64,000 bases of DNA from Magnetococcus marinus MC-1 (GCF_000014865.1 NC_008576.1:649501-713500), one strand, 5' to 3'; positions 1 to 10,346 are shown, counted from the stretch's first letter. Program-made: numbers and translations. The notes: a model not told the origin generated them from the letters alone.

Positions 1-739
1 GGGTTGCCCAGGGGGAGTGCAACAGCATTAAAAAGGTCAAGATCACCACCCCAAACATCATGGGCACCAGGGTGCTCATATCCCTTTTGGAGAGTTCGGG
101 AAAGGAGTTGTTCATCATCACCATGCCGGTGAGCCGTACCTCCATTTCGGGGTGGGCCGCCTGTAGTTGTGCCGCCATATTGCGTACAAAGGCAGCAATC
201 TCTGGCACGGCGGTCTGGGTATTGTCATCCGGTAGCTGGATGGTCACATTAACCGCTGTAACCGTGCTTTGGGGATTGACCAAGCGGTGGAGCAACAGGG
301 GTTCCGTGGTGGCGATGTTCTGGATGGCTTGCCACCCCTGGGCGGTGATCGCCGTTGGATCATCCACCAAATCCCCCACCACCAAATCATCCTCTTCAAC
401 CCAGGTGTGCTGATAGTTGGTGAGGGAATCCACCCGGATCGAATAGGGGATCTGCCAAGCCTGTTTGGTGAGATCTTTGATCACGCTCATGCTCTGGGCA
501 TCAAACACCTGCCCCGATTTTGGGGTGAGCACAAACATCACGTTGTCATCTTTGGTATAGCTGTTTTGCAACTCATCAAACGCCAGCAGTTGCGGATTAT
601 CCTTACCAAAAAAGATGCGGTAGTCGGTGTCAAACTTTAAAAATCGCACCCCCGAGCCCGCCGCCAGCATCACCCCCACCGTCAATAAAATCACCAGCAG
701 CCGATAACGCAGCAGCCAGTTGGCATAGTTACGAATCAT
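1..739 (-). CDS. MMPL/RND-family exporter, N-terminal part (runs off the window)
   Basis: The first 246 codons of a membrane exporter are present; the 3' end lies beyond base 1. The start ATG at 739 opens with a short basic stretch and a hydrophobic helix at about residues 12-30. A long soluble loop follows (about 31-215), with the 'FDTDYRIFF' type sequence typical of the first periplasmic domain of MMPL proteins. A second membrane helix begins near 'MMFGVVILTFLM' at the truncated end. This is the topology of RND/MMPL exporters that move lipids, hopanoids or drugs across the inner membrane with proton motive force. It starts 36 bases after the tetR-like gene on the same strand, so it is probably the regulated target. 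Substrate unknown. Confidence 0.8.
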   Translation of the reverse strand, partial: MIRNYANWLLRYRLLVILLTVGVMLAAGSGVRFLKFDTDYRIFFGKDNPQLLAFDELQNSYTKDDNVMFVLTPKSGQVFDAQSMSVIKDLTKQAWQIPYSIRVDSLTNYQHTWVEEDDLVVGDLVDDPTAITAQGWQAIQNIATTEPLLLHRLVNPQSTVTAVNVTIQLPDDNTQTAVPEIAAFVRNMAAQLQAAHPEMEVRLTGMVMMNNSFPELSKRDMSTLVPMMFGVVILTFLMLLHSPWAT

Positions 740-775
740 ACAGTGGGCTCCTTGAGGGCAAAAAAAACAAAGGGG

Positions 776-1393
776 TTAGCCCCGCGCGTTGTTTGGGCTA
801 AGCGTCCGAATATAGATAAAAAGTTGCTCAAAACAGCGGAAAAACAATTGCTTATCCTGGGCCGTTTTGGCGACACTTTCACACCCTTCGCGGGCAGCAA
901 AAATAAACAGCGCAGTGGCGTCGGCATCCAACTCTTGGCGCAACTCTCCATGCTGTTGGGCGGTACGGATCTGCTGGGCCATGGTCTTAAGCCCCCACTG
1001 AAACAGCGCATCAATGCGCACACGAAAGTCTTCATCAATGGGGGACATCTCTTGGGCCAAGTTGGCTACCGGGCAGCCCAACTCAATAAAACTGGCGCCA
1101 CGGTTGCGGATAAAGGTTTGGTGCGCGTGGATAAACCCTTCCACAAACCCCTTTTTTTCATCCATGTGGATGTTAAACTCATCTTGAAAAATGGCCGGTA
1201 GCAGCTCATCAATCACCGCTAAGCCCAACGCTTTTTTGTTGGGAAAATGGTGATACATGGCCCCCTTGGTCATCTCTGCCCGCTCCAGAATGGCCGACAG
1301 CGAGGCGGCCTGAAAACCCTTGCGATGGATCTCCCCCAAGGCGGCTTCCAGCAGACGTCGGCGGGTTGTGGCAGGATCACGTGTATCAGTCAT
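776..1393 (-). CDS. TetR/AcrR-family transcriptional regulator
   Basis: A 205-aa regulator. Residues about 8-55 form the TetR helix-turn-helix: 'TRRRLLEAALGEIHRKGF', then 'ILERAEMTKGAMYHHFPNK', where the G-x-x-Y-x-H-F recognition helix is diagnostic. The C-terminal domain is the ligand-binding and dimer part, with a 'GASFIELGCPVANLAQEM' stretch common in AcrR-like repressors of efflux genes. The ATG at 1393 is preferred over an upstream in-frame start at 1471, because that extension would be translated through the two operator-like palindromes. It lies directly upstream of the MMPL exporter in the same direction, so it probably represses itself and the exporter. The inducer is unknown. Confidence 0.88.
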   Translation of the reverse strand: MTDTRDPATTRRRLLEAALGEIHRKGFQAASLSAILERAEMTKGAMYHHFPNKKALGLAVIDELLPAIFQDEFNIHMDEKKGFVEGFIHAHQTFIRNRGASFIELGCPVANLAQEMSPIDEDFRVRIDALFQWGLKTMAQQIRTAQQHGELRQELDADATALFIFAAREGCESVAKTAQDKQLFFRCFEQLFIYIRTLSPNNARG

Positions 1394-1417
1394 AAAACCG
1401 TTCCAAAAGGGGATGAA

Positions 1418-1464
1418 CATACCAATTGGTTTGTTCATGGTGAGGGTACATACCAATCGGTATG
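1418..1464. promoter_or_regulatory. Two operator-like palindromes upstream of the TetR regulator
   Basis: Two related 16-base sites lie just upstream of the regulator: CATACCAATTGGTTTG at 1418-1433 and CATACCAATCGGTATG at 1449-1464. The second is an almost perfect palindrome, with arms CATACC and GGTATG. The sites start 31 bases apart, about three helical turns, so dimers could bind the same face of the DNA. This fits autoregulation of the tetR-exporter operon. The sites are seen; the binding is inferred. Confidence 0.6.
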
Positions 1465-1554
1465 GGCGCAAAGAAAAAAACCTAAAACAGCCTAATTGTT
1501 GCTAATGGTCATAATTGGATAGAGTGATACTGGGTGCCCCACGGTCATGGTGGG

Positions 1555-4500
1555 TCAAGGCACGGCAGGTTTGAGAGGGTTGTATGAGGGGTTAGGGTTC
1601 TGCAACAGCGCGCGTGCTTGGGCAAAGTCAAACTGGGCTAGGGCGTTCTCTAAATCTGCCGCCAACTGCCCCTGCCCGCGCTGTTGTAACAGGGGGAAAA
1701 GTTGTTGCAGCAGCGCTTTGGCCTGAAGGTCATTGTCGTTTAACAAGGCCATAAATTGGGTCATGTCCGCTTCTAATTGTGGGGAGGGGGGCGTGGTCGC
1801 GGGGGGCAGTTGCGCAGGCATGGCCAAGCACGTAGCCTGTTGGCAGGTCAGCAGATGCTGCCACAAGCTGCTAAGTCCGGGTGCATCGCAGCCATGTTGC
1901 TGCACCATCGCTTCCAAACGTTCCAGGTAGTCAGCAAGCTGGAGCAGGGAGAGGTTTTTAGCGATCCCCTTCATGGCGTGGGCAGCACTCAGTACGGTGG
2001 TGGTGTCCCGTTCGGTATAGGCGTGGGTAAGGGGCGTAAAGTAGCGCTCACACTCCGTGGCAAAGTAGCCAAGGCGGTTCATTAAACGGTCAAAATCCCC
2101 ACCCAATCGCAGAAACAGGTCTTGCTTGTCGATGAGTTGAGGGTCAGGTTGCCACTGCTGCCAGCGCTGCTGACTCGCTAACAGGGGTTGCTGGTAGGGG
2201 TCCTCTTCGCCCTGGGGTTCGGGCAACCAGAGGCGTAAGGTGCTGTAGAGGGTCTGCATGTCGATGGGTTTGATCAAACAATCATCCATACCTGCCTCTA
2301 GACAACGTTGACGATCCGCCGCCGTGCCATTGGCTGTCATCGCAATGATGGGTAGGGTGCCCTTAGGATGGTGCAGCCGGATCAGCTGGGTAGCGGTTAG
2401 GCCGTCCATTTGGGGCATCTGCATATCCATCAAAACCCCGTGTAGGGGAAAATTATCGCGCTCTAACATCGCCACCGCCTCGGTGCCGTTGACGGCGTGC
2501 AGACAGCCAATCTGCGCCCGCGCCAAGAGCTCTTGCAGCATCTCACGATTAAGCCGGTTATCCTCCGCCACCAACAGCGTTACATCGGGCCAATGGGGAA
2601 TGCTTAATGTCTGTGCCGATGGGGTTAAGCTCTTCGCAAGGTCATCCTTACACAGACTAAAAGGCAGCAGACACGAAAATTTACTGCCTGCGCCCAGGGT
2701 ACTCTCAAGCTGCATCTCTCCCCCCATGAGGTGGACCAACCGCTTGCTAATAGCCAGCCCCAAACCGCTACCACCATAGGTGCGGGTGGTAGAGAGATCT
2801 CCCTGCACAAAGGGTTGAAACAGCCGCTCTTGTTGGGATGCCTCAATGCCAATACCGCTGTCGATCACCTCGAAGCGCAGCAGACAACGGCCCTCGGGGG
2901 TGGGCTCGTTGCCATACATGCCCAGCACCACCTTGCCCTGGTGGGTGAACTTGATGGCATTGCTCACCAAGTTGATCAACACTTGGCGTAGCCGCAAGGC
3001 ATCGCCTAACAACAGGGTTGGCATGCTCCCTTGTTGAAAGGTATGAAAGTGCAAACCTTTGGCTTGCGCCTGGGGCGCCAGCATCTGCGCGATCTGCTGC
3101 AACTGTTCCGTTGGGGAGAAGGGAATCTGCTCCAACGCCAACTGCTCAGCATCAATTTTTGAAAAATCCAACACATCATTCAGCAAAGCCAGTAAGGTCT
3201 GGCTGGCGGTGCGGATGGCTTGCAGATGGCGATCATGGGGGGCGGGCGGATGCTGGGTTAGACTCAGCTCGGTAAAACCCATAATAGCGTTCATGGGGGT
3301 GCGAATTTCATGACTCATATTGGCCAAAAACCGCCCTTTAACGGCATTGGCCCGTTGGGCTTCGGCGGTGGCCTGTTTAACCATCTCTTGATCCCGACGC
3401 CGCTGTAATACCCGCCACAACCCTTGGGCAAAATAGTGTAGGTGTTGGATGTCCCGGTTGTCATAGGGTGTGCTTGCACCCAATACCCCCAGTAGCGCGA
3501 TAACCTGACGATCCTCAAACAAGGGCAGCACCAAAGCAGGCTGATCCGTCGCCGCTTGGGCATGGTGGAGCACCGACTCCTTACTAATAAACGCTTGTTG
3601 GCTGGGGGCAAAACGCGCCGGGCGGTAGCGATCCACCGCGGCAGGATCCCTTGGCGCTGGATAGAGACGCTCCTGACAAATATGGTTTAGGCTGCTGTCC
3701 ATCCAGATAAAAAAAGCTTGGGGACTGGCCGATAAAGTAATGGCACCCTGGAGCGCAAGCTCCATGAGGGCATCCCCACTGGCGTAGGCCACCTCATTGA
3801 GTTTTAAGAGCCATGTATTCCGACGTTCCTCGCGAGTATGGGCCTCCTGGATCAGATGTTCACGGGTAATATCCTGAATAACGATGTGAATTTTTATGGT
3901 GGCCGGGCCTTGTCGAATGGGTTGCAACAGGGTGCGCAGCCAGAGCTGGTTATGCCCGCCCAGACTGGCGACCATATCCCCTTTTAGACCACTCTGAAGG
4001 GCAATCTCCAACATATGCTGGAGCCGCTCTCGATCCTCGATCCCATAGAGATCAAGCAGATCCTGCAACGTGGTAGGGGGAGCCCCATAACTGTTGGTCA
4101 GTTGTAAAAAGGCCTCTGTTACCGACAGCTGGTCGTGGGTAGGATCCCACGCACATCCCCCGATGCGGGCCATGCTCTGTACCTCGGCAAGCAAAGAGCG
4201 CCGCTCATCAGCCAGCGCAATGGTCTCTTGCAGTGCGGTGGTGCGTTGCGCAACCTCTGTTTGTAACTGCTCATTAAACCGTTGTGTGCGTTGATGAATA
4301 TGCTGTAATCGTTGCAATAAAAGGTGAATCGCCCGCGCCAAGGTGCCCACCTCATCCTGGCGATTTTGGTGGGGAATGCTGCCCTCATGAAGTGACTTTG
4401 CCAACATGTGCGCCGACTCGGTAAGGTCCCGTAAGGGCGCCCAGAGGCGATAGGCCATCCAGGCCGTTAGGAGGGTAAGCAGGGTCACCAGTGCAAGCAC

Positions 4501-5463
4501 GATCAAGGTAAGCTTGTGCGCCAATTGATTGGTAAGCAACTGAAGCATGCGATCTGAGGTTACACCCAGCACAATCAAAGGGGGGCTCCGCTGCTGAGAA
4601 TCGAGATGGATGAGCTGTCCGGCGATCAGTTTGTGCTGGGCTTTGAGTGGGATCAGAAAGGGTTCCCCTTCAATAAGGGTATTAAAGTCAGGCCATGTTA
4701 GTTGAGGATACTCCTGAAACAGTCCCGCAGGGCCACCCTGACTAAGGGTAAACATGCGGGTCGCATCGGGATGGTAGAGGTACTCGCCATTGGGATAGAT
4801 AAGGCGAATGGATACCCGATTGTCCAGAGTGGCGAGGCGTTTGACCACTTGGGAAAAATCCAGATTAATCACCATAACCCCACGGATGAGGTTGTGAGAA
4901 TCATACACTGGGGTAGAAAGGCGCATAACAGGGCGAATGGGATGCTCCACCTGACCATGTTCTTGGTTGAGCTCAATGGGGCTTATGGTGTCGCGTCCAC
5001 GGGGCAACTCTAAAGCGGTTTTGTAATAGGGTCGGTTGCCTTTGGTTTGTAGCTGGGCCGGTACCAAGGTCGCTATAATATTACCGATTCTTCGCTCTAT
5101 GCGTATCTTCTCCTTGCCCTCATCCTCAATACAAATCAATCGGAACTGAGCATAGGAGGGACGATTTTGCATGATGCCAATCATCTGCTCGCTCAGTGGC
5201 GCGGGGCTCCCTTGGGGGTTGTCCAGATAGTCGAGCAGCACCGGACTGTGGAGCAAAATATCCATGTCCTGGCGCATCTGCACAATGGTGTCACGCAAAA
5301 AACTAATTTCATTGGTAACGTGGCTGGTCACCATTTGTGCGGTCTGCAACGCCAGCAAGGCACTGGCTTGTTGAAAACCATAGCTGGCGATTGACAATAA
5401 GCCGCCGCCCATCAAGACAAAGGCGTAAAAGGCATAACGAATAGGCAGTGAAAACGGCAACAT
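1555..5463 (-). CDS. Hybrid sensor histidine kinase (dCache-HAMP-PAS-GAF-HisKA-HATPase-REC-HPt)
   Basis: A 1302-aa membrane kinase with a complete internal phosphorelay. Membrane helix 1 is at about 10-31, a periplasmic double-Cache-like sensor at about 35-310, and helix 2 at about 317-340. A HAMP linker (341-393), coiled coil, PAS-like region (about 425-540) and GAF-like region (about 555-690) follow. The HisKA H-box is 'SHEIRTPMN' with H718. The ATPase domain has N-box 'INLVSNAIKF' and G boxes 'DSGIGI' and 'GSGLGLAISKRL'. The receiver is at about 961-1080 with D1013 in 'LMDMQMPQMDG'. A C-terminal HPt has H1162 in 'AAHAMKGIA'. The family passes phosphate His-Asp-His-Asp to a separate regulator. 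No cognate regulator is adjacent; the OmpR-type regulator at 9091-9843 is only a nearby candidate. Confidence 0.93.
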   Translation of the reverse strand: MLPFSLPIRYAFYAFVLMGGGLLSIASYGFQQASALLALQTAQMVTSHVTNEISFLRDTIVQMRQDMDILLHSPVLLDYLDNPQGSPAPLSEQMIGIMQNRPSYAQFRLICIEDEGKEKIRIERRIGNIIATLVPAQLQTKGNRPYYKTALELPRGRDTISPIELNQEHGQVEHPIRPVMRLSTPVYDSHNLIRGVMVINLDFSQVVKRLATLDNRVSIRLIYPNGEYLYHPDATRMFTLSQGGPAGLFQEYPQLTWPDFNTLIEGEPFLIPLKAQHKLIAGQLIHLDSQQRSPPLIVLGVTSDRMLQLLTNQLAHKLTLIVLALVTLLTLLTAWMAYRLWAPLRDLTESAHMLAKSLHEGSIPHQNRQDEVGTLARAIHLLLQRLQHIHQRTQRFNEQLQTEVAQRTTALQETIALADERRSLLAEVQSMARIGGCAWDPTHDQLSVTEAFLQLTNSYGAPPTTLQDLLDLYGIEDRERLQHMLEIALQSGLKGDMVASLGGHNQLWLRTLLQPIRQGPATIKIHIVIQDITREHLIQEAHTREERRNTWLLKLNEVAYASGDALMELALQGAITLSASPQAFFIWMDSSLNHICQERLYPAPRDPAAVDRYRPARFAPSQQAFISKESVLHHAQAATDQPALVLPLFEDRQVIALLGVLGASTPYDNRDIQHLHYFAQGLWRVLQRRRDQEMVKQATAEAQRANAVKGRFLANMSHEIRTPMNAIMGFTELSLTQHPPAPHDRHLQAIRTASQTLLALLNDVLDFSKIDAEQLALEQIPFSPTEQLQQIAQMLAPQAQAKGLHFHTFQQGSMPTLLLGDALRLRQVLINLVSNAIKFTHQGKVVLGMYGNEPTPEGRCLLRFEVIDSGIGIEASQQERLFQPFVQGDLSTTRTYGGSGLGLAISKRLVHLMGGEMQLESTLGAGSKFSCLLPFSLCKDDLAKSLTPSAQTLSIPHWPDVTLLVAEDNRLNREMLQELLARAQIGCLHAVNGTEAVAMLERDNFPLHGVLMDMQMPQMDGLTATQLIRLHHPKGTLPIIAMTANGTAADRQRCLEAGMDDCLIKPIDMQTLYSTLRLWLPEPQGEEDPYQQPLLASQQRWQQWQPDPQLIDKQDLFLRLGGDFDRLMNRLGYFATECERYFTPLTHAYTERDTTTVLSAAHAMKGIAKNLSLLQLADYLERLEAMVQQHGCDAPGLSSLWQHLLTCQQATCLAMPAQLPPATTPPSPQLEADMTQFMALLNDNDLQAKALLQQLFPLLQQRGQGQLAADLENALAQFDFAQARALLQNPNPSYNPLKPAVP

Positions 5464-5682
5464 ATATGCTTCCTACGCAGTAGGGGAGCTTTATGGGGAT
5501 GCGGAGATAAGGGGTCGTCATCCTCTGCACAGCCCCTATGCTTGGGTCGAGGAAGAGGCCTCCCTTGTTTGTGACGCAACCGGGTACATCTGTACATGTT
5601 AAAGCAGGCAACAGGCTCAGGCTAGCCTGTTCTGAGCATCCGCACAATTCTATCGTCGCAACGCCAACAGGCCGAGTATAAT

Positions 5683-5713
5683 CACCAACGCGACCGAGTA
5701 GGTCGCGTTGGTG
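5683..5713 (-). terminator. Hairpin downstream of the chemoreceptor gene
   Basis: A perfect 13-base inverted repeat (5683-5695 against 5701-5713) with a 5-base loop sits 19 bases beyond the stop of the chemoreceptor gene. The tract after it on the minus strand (ATTATACTC) is only moderately T-rich, so termination is likely but not certain. Confidence 0.6.
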
Positions 5714-5732
5714 GCTTAATCATATCCCGGTG

Positions 5733-8099
5733 TTATAGGGTATCGAGGTAGAGCCGATCTAGGCGTTTAAAGAGATCCTTGCGCAGTTCATTAAAGCGAT
5801 GCAATCCCTGTTCCGCCCCTTCCTGGTTAAACTCATTCATCAGTTTCACCACCTCACGGGCGGTTTCATGTACCTTTTGGTGGGGGGTCGCAATCTCAAT
5901 AAACAAGGGGTTATCCCCCATGGTTGACTGGGCCTCATTATAGTACCATTGACCAAAGGCACAATCACGGGCAGTGGCCACATCCTCTGGTTTAATGCTG
6001 CTACGACCGCGAATAACCCCAACCAGTTTGCCCAGCCACCCAATATGGGCCTTTTTAACCGATTGGATATCCAAGGCAGGCGTGCCAATATTAAAGGCCT
6101 CTGCGGCTTTGTTCAGGGCGTCACAGGACTCATCGCTCATTTCACTCAACATACCTGCATGGGCAATGGCACCATCCAAAAAGTTGGCAAAATCCATGGA
6201 TTGCAACATTTTTTTCTGTACGTTGGCCGATGCTTCATAGATCTCGCCCGAGTTATTTTTAATCACATTCAGCCGCTGCGATGCTTGACTGCTGTTCTGA
6301 GCCACCTGTTCTGCGCTGCGCGCTACCTGCGAAGCCGAGGCCGCGATTTCATTGGTCCCTGCGGCGGCTTCTAAGGCGGCACGGGCAACCTCGGTCGAGG
6401 CGGCTTCCAACTCCATGGCGTTGCGCCCAACCTCTTGCCCCGCAATGGTGACATCATGCATGGAGTCATTAATGCGGGCCACTGCCCCGGACTGCTCCTC
6501 CACCGCTTCGGTGATCTGGGCTGTGGTTTTGCCAATTTGTTGGATCATCTCATTGACATTAAAGCTAACCTTGGCCGCCTCTTGGGTGTTGTTTTGGATC
6601 TCTTGAGTGCGCTGTTCAATCTGTTTGGTGGCATCGGCAGTCTGTTTGGCCAGATCCTTGACCTCGTTGGCAACCACCGCAAAGCCCGCGCCAGCCTCGC
6701 CAGCACCGGCGGCCTCAATGGACGCGTTCAGCGCCAGCATATTGGTTTGATCGGCAATGGTCTTAATAAGCCCTACTACCTTAACAATTTCACGGGCTGA
6801 CTCGGTTAAAGCCTCCATGGTGGTCTGAGTCTGTTGGGTAAATTGCTGGGCTTCATTGGATTTGCGATCAGCCTGAATGCAGCGGTTGCGCACTTGATCC
6901 AGAGAGTGGTTAAGCTCATCCAGCGCACCAGAAACATGCCCAACGGAAAGGTTAACCTGTTCGAGACTGCTGTTCACCGCCGTGATGTTGCCGGTCATCT
7001 GCTCGGCGGCGGCGGCCATGGTATTCACATTTTGACTGGCCTGTTCAGAGGCTGCGGCAATCGAGGAGACGCTACCAGAAAGGTCATCCGCCGTGGCGGT
7101 AAGGCTTGCCATGTTGTTGTCGGCCTGTTCCAAATCCACCCGCAGGGATTGGGTCATGGCATCAATACCATCATTGATAGAGACCACCTCTTGAGCCAAT
7201 CCATAGCTCTCACCGGAGTCTCTTTTTAGGTCATTCTGGGCCTCTTTCTGCTCCAAGACGGTGGCGCGCATGGTTAAGGCTTGCAGTTTTAAGGTGGCCG
7301 CCATTTGGAACAAATCACGGGACATTTGCATGACATGCTGGGCCAAGGAGTGGGGTTTGGCGTTTTTGAAAATGACCCGGTGGGTGAGGTCCCCACGGCC
7401 CAAGCGTTCCATCACTTGGCTCAATTCAATGGGATCCGCCCCCAATTTATCAAGCACAAGGCGCGCAACAAAGGTTCCCATGGCCAAGATCACGATGATT
7501 GAAACGATAAAAATCAGCACGGAGCGGGTAACCAAATGGCCCATTTGCGTCTCGACGATTTCCAACGCCTTGAGCATGCCCGCCACATATTTCTTTTCTA
7601 GAATAATTAGGTCATTTTCTAGCGCTTTGGCTTTTTCATCCACGTCACCCATTAAGGCGTTGCCTTCGGTAGGGCCGCCACTGACGTAGCTTTGGGCCAT
7701 CTGCCGCGCTTGCGCGTAGTAGGCGTCAAAATGGCTCTCCAGGAGGTCTAAAAAGTTTTTGTCTTTGCCTTCAGCCGCAGAGACTTTACGGAACTCGTGC
7801 AACTGTTTTTTAAACAAATTGGCATGGTTGGCGGCTTCATTAAAGCCATCATCTAGACCATTGAGGGCTTGGGTGGCGGAAACATCGGTGAGCCACAGGT
7901 TAACCTGGGCCACTTCATACTTCATGCTAAGGGCAAGCTGGTTGAGGGGCACTACACGAGATTGCACATGGTGAATTCGCTGCTGGGAGCTGTTGCTGGC
8001 GCTCCATATGACCAACCCTGTGCCGAGCATAGTTAAGGTAGGCACTAAAATAAGCAATCTAATCAGTGTTTTGAACTTCCATAGCGATAGATTAAACAC
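5733..8099 (-). CDS. Methyl-accepting chemotaxis protein with C-terminal CZB (zinc-binding) domain
   Basis: A 788-aa chemoreceptor. Helix 1 is at about 12-32, a four-helix-type sensor at about 33-185, helix 2 at about 190-212, then HAMP. The long signalling domain contains the conserved hairpin tip '[20 protein letters not shown]' followed by '[15 protein letters not shown]'. The last 140 residues are a CZB domain: an early His in '[11 protein letters not shown]', Cys in '[10 protein letters not shown]' and two His in 'PHQKVHETA', giving the usual 3-His/1-Cys zinc site. CZB receptors are known to respond to zinc-linked oxidants such as hypochlorous acid. The gene ends in its own hairpin and is preceded by a 556-base non-coding stretch, so it is probably monocistronic. 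Confidence 0.93.
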   Translation of the reverse strand: MFNLSLWKFKTLIRLLILVPTLTMLGTGLVIWSASNSSQQRIHHVQSRVVPLNQLALSMKYEVAQVNLWLTDVSATQALNGLDDGFNEAANHANLFKKQLHEFRKVSAAEGKDKNFLDLLESHFDAYYAQARQMAQSYVSGGPTEGNALMGDVDEKAKALENDLIILEKKYVAGMLKALEIVETQMGHLVTRSVLIFIVSIIVILAMGTFVARLVLDKLGADPIELSQVMERLGRGDLTHRVIFKNAKPHSLAQHVMQMSRDLFQMAATLKLQALTMRATVLEQKEAQNDLKRDSGESYGLAQEVVSINDGIDAMTQSLRVDLEQADNNMASLTATADDLSGSVSSIAAASEQASQNVNTMAAAAEQMTGNITAVNSSLEQVNLSVGHVSGALDELNHSLDQVRNRCIQADRKSNEAQQFTQQTQTTMEALTESAREIVKVVGLIKTIADQTNMLALNASIEAAGAGEAGAGFAVVANEVKDLAKQTADATKQIEQRTQEIQNNTQEAAKVSFNVNEMIQQIGKTTAQITEAVEEQSGAVARINDSMHDVTIAGQEVGRNAMELEAASTEVARAALEAAAGTNEIAASASQVARSAEQVAQNSSQASQRLNVIKNNSGEIYEASANVQKKMLQSMDFANFLDGAIAHAGMLSEMSDESCDALNKAAEAFNIGTPALDIQSVKKAHIGWLGKLVGVIRGRSSIKPEDVATARDCAFGQWYYNEAQSTMGDNPLFIEIATPHQKVHETAREVVKLMNEFNQEGAEQGLHRFNELRKDLFKRLDRLYLDTL

Positions 8100-8655
8100 C
8101 GCATGATCCTTATCTGTTGTGGTGACTCAACGTCTTCTCCATCACACTGGAAAAAACCGTGAGGATACGAATGTCATATATATGCTGTTTAGAACCCGGC
8201 CATTGTAGCCGAGTTTGTGATGAAACCCAAGCGTGGTAAGGTGTCATAACGAACTCTTAGGGCAACTTGGCCACTTTATCTTAAGGGGGAGAAGGTTGCC
8301 GATAGACCGCTGAACAGGTGTCCCTTGTGCATTTTTTGCCGCATCCACCTTGTTCTCCCACGCCGCTTACCAAGACCAATGCGCAAAACTTGGTTCAGCC
8401 CCCCCTGGCCGTGTCAAAGCCCTGCTCCCATATGTCTTGATGTATATATGCGATTGCCATGCCAAAAAAACAGGTAGTTTCGTAGTGTTAGTCGTTTTGT
8501 AAAAATAGACCAAGCACCCTATTAGCAGCAGATTGATGCGGTGTGCCAGAGGGAGCGTTCGGGCTGGAACAGTTTTTGAAGGGAGGGTAGGCGGGGGATA
8601 ACAAATGAGGCTAAACAGACAAGCCTTGCCTACAAGGTCTGTAAGGAGAGTTAAG
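8100..8655. other. Non-coding stretch between divergent genes
   Basis: No convincing gene is seen here. It must hold the promoter of the chemoreceptor (minus strand) and of the small membrane protein (plus strand). A weak GCCGATAG sequence at 8298-8305 recalls the -10 of flagellar sigma-28 promoters but lacks a well-spaced -35. Confidence 0.5.
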
Positions 8656-8892
8656 ATGCGTCAAGCCGTAATTTTGGGGGCCGGCGTCGCCCTAATGTGG
8701 CTGGTCAGTGCCCTTTGTATCCTGGGTTGGCAGGGTTTAAGCCAAGATATGGGTTGGGCCGTCAGCATTATCGCCCTATTGGTGGCCTCTGGTACCCTTA
8801 TGCATTACCTCGTGCAATTTATGAGTGGCGGTTGGGAGAGCGTGGATGAAGCCATGCAACGCTCAAATCGCATCTCATCCCAGTTACGTTAA
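8656..8892 (+). CDS. Small membrane protein, function unknown
   Basis: A 78-aa protein with two predicted membrane helices (about residues 4-24 and 32-55) and a short polar tail. The ATG at 8656 is chosen because AAGGAG lies 8 bases upstream; an in-frame start at 8605 lacks such a site. It stands alone between the chemoreceptor and the response regulator. I recognise no family. Confidence 0.6.
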   Translation: MRQAVILGAGVALMWLVSALCILGWQGLSQDMGWAVSIIALLVASGTLMHYLVQFMSGGWESVDEAMQRSNRISSQLR

Positions 8893-8924
8893 GCCAACGA
8901 GGGTGTGGTAAATCCTCAAGGAAA

Positions 8925-8953
8925 CCAGGGAGCTGAAGGTGCATGCTCCCTGG
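8925..8953 (+). terminator. Possible terminator hairpin after the small membrane protein
   Basis: A 9-base perfect stem (8925-8933 with 8945-8953, CCAGGGAGC/GCTCCCTGG) with an 11-base loop lies 33 bases after the stop. There is no T run after it, so it may be a Rho-dependent end or another structure. Confidence 0.35.
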
Positions 8954-9090
8954 AGATCCTGGCCGTGACATCCTGTATCTGTGGTTTCACGGCTGCTGCT
9001 AACGCCATGGGTGAATGGGTCTGGCGTGCCACCCTAAGGGTGCTTGATGCTCGGCCAAGCATGTCGTGTAAGCGGTGCCCGACGCAGCGG

Positions 9091-9843
9091 TTATTCTTGT
9101 AGAGGGCTGGTTAGTTGCACCACCTCTGGGGTAAATTGGTAACCGACACCATGGATGGTGATCAACAGTTTAGGGTCCCTCGCATCGACCTCTAATTTAC
9201 GCCTAAGGCGATTGACCATCACATCAATGGTACGGTCGTTGGGGCTCCATTCCCGATTGCTTACCGCATCCAACAGCTGATCCCGGCTCTGCGCACGACC
9301 CGCGCGGTTGACAAAAGCCAAGAGCAGACGAAATTCACCATTGGTTAATTCAACCTGCCGTCCATCCCGATGGTAAACCTGCCGCGCCGAATGCGAGAGT
9401 GTCCAATGATCAAATCGATAGCTGCCAAGCTCATCCAGATCGCGGCAACTGTTAGCATAGTGCTTGATCAAATCAATGCGTCGTAAGAGTACTTTGACCC
9501 GGGCCAGCAGTTCCCTTTCGTTGAAAGGTTTGACCACATAATCATCCGCCCCCAGTTCTAACCCGATGATTCGGTCAACCTCTTCTGATCGAGACGATAC
9601 CAGAATAATGCCCAACTCAGCAGACTCGGCCCGTAAATTCTGAGTGATGCTAAGACCATCACGACCGGGTAGGTTAATATCCAAGAGCACCAGATCTATC
9701 CCACCACCATTAAGCACCCTCTGCATGCTCCGAGCATCCTCGGCAGCATGGGTCCGATAGCCGGCATTGTTAAAATAACCGCTGAGCAACGCACGGGTTA
9801 CCTTGTCATCTTCCACAATCAATATTTCGTGGCGCTGAGGCAT
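9091..9843 (-). CDS. OmpR/PhoB-family response regulator, TorR/ArcA-like
   Basis: A 250-aa two-domain regulator. The receiver (about 5-118) has the acidic pair in 'ILIVEDDKVTRALL', the phospho-acceptor Asp in 'DLVLLDINLPGRDG' and Lys in 'DDYVVKPFNERELL'. A winged-helix DNA-binding domain (about 140-240) ends with 'SPNDRTIDVMVNRLRRKLE' and 'ITIHGVGYQF'. The 'GIILVSSRSEEVDRIIGLE' segment resembles TorR and ArcA, which control anaerobic respiration. ATG 9843 has AGGA 6 bases upstream and is preferred to a TTG at 9858. No kinase is adjacent. The hybrid kinase at 1555-5463 ends in an HPt domain, the type of donor TorR-like regulators use, but pairing is only inference. Confidence 0.9.
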   Translation of the reverse strand: MPQRHEILIVEDDKVTRALLSGYFNNAGYRTHAAEDARSMQRVLNGGGIDLVLLDINLPGRDGLSITQNLRAESAELGIILVSSRSEEVDRIIGLELGADDYVVKPFNERELLARVKVLLRRIDLIKHYANSCRDLDELGSYRFDHWTLSHSARQVYHRDGRQVELTNGEFRLLLAFVNRAGRAQSRDQLLDAVSNREWSPNDRTIDVMVNRLRRKLEVDARDPKLLITIHGVGYQFTPEVVQLTSPLQE

Positions 9844-10346
9844 AATAATCCTGATCAAGAAAAAAAGGGGACGCTAGGGTCTTGATGGAGAAGTGATAAG
9901 GGCGCTCCGTTAGGTTGATGGTGGCCTACTGAGACAATAGATCCTCCTGCTTTAACCTGGTACCGCAAGGTGGCCCTTGGTTAAGCGCTGAAACGACGCC
10001 CCCCAAAAACGGGTTAGTCGCCACGATGCAGCAGGTCCCAGGGCCAAGCCAAGAAAGCCACCCATCTCGAAATATAACATGGTCGGGATGGTCGGCCAAA
10101 GTATTTACAACTCATTAACACTTTTTCGGAAAGTGTTAACAGTGTGGCCGAACCATGTTTACATGGCATGTGTATAAATAGAAGGCATGAGATGTTGGGT
10201 GGTCAAAATGATGATGAAGCGATTCATTCGCAGCGAGTAGGGCCCTTTTGATGGTGGAGTTCGGTGGTATTTACCCACCGCCAGCATGCAGAGGGGGAGC
10301 AAATAAACCTGCTTGGCGCTATTAAACGCCCTGGGATTTTAACAAA
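9844..10346. other. Non-coding stretch, possible small transcript on the plus strand
   Basis: No gene longer than about 30 codons is convincing here. It holds a 10-base inverted repeat with TTCGG loop (10115-10124 with 10130-10139), a TATAAA box at 10173-10178, a ten-codon reading frame (10208-10240, beginning MMMKRF) and a small hairpin near 10262-10283. The following terminator at 10347 would end a plus-strand transcript of about 170-200 bases. A small RNA or leader is possible but unproven. Confidence 0.35.

Noticed and set aside
5309-5647. 112-codon frame on the minus strand upstream of the hybrid kinase
   Set aside because: It overlaps the kinase N-terminus in another frame, is Cys/Leu-rich and has no ribosome site.
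8298-8305. GCCGATAG resembling the -10 of a sigma-28 flagellar promoter
   Set aside because: No TAAA-type -35 lies at the required spacing, and the site is over 350 bases from the plus-strand gene start.
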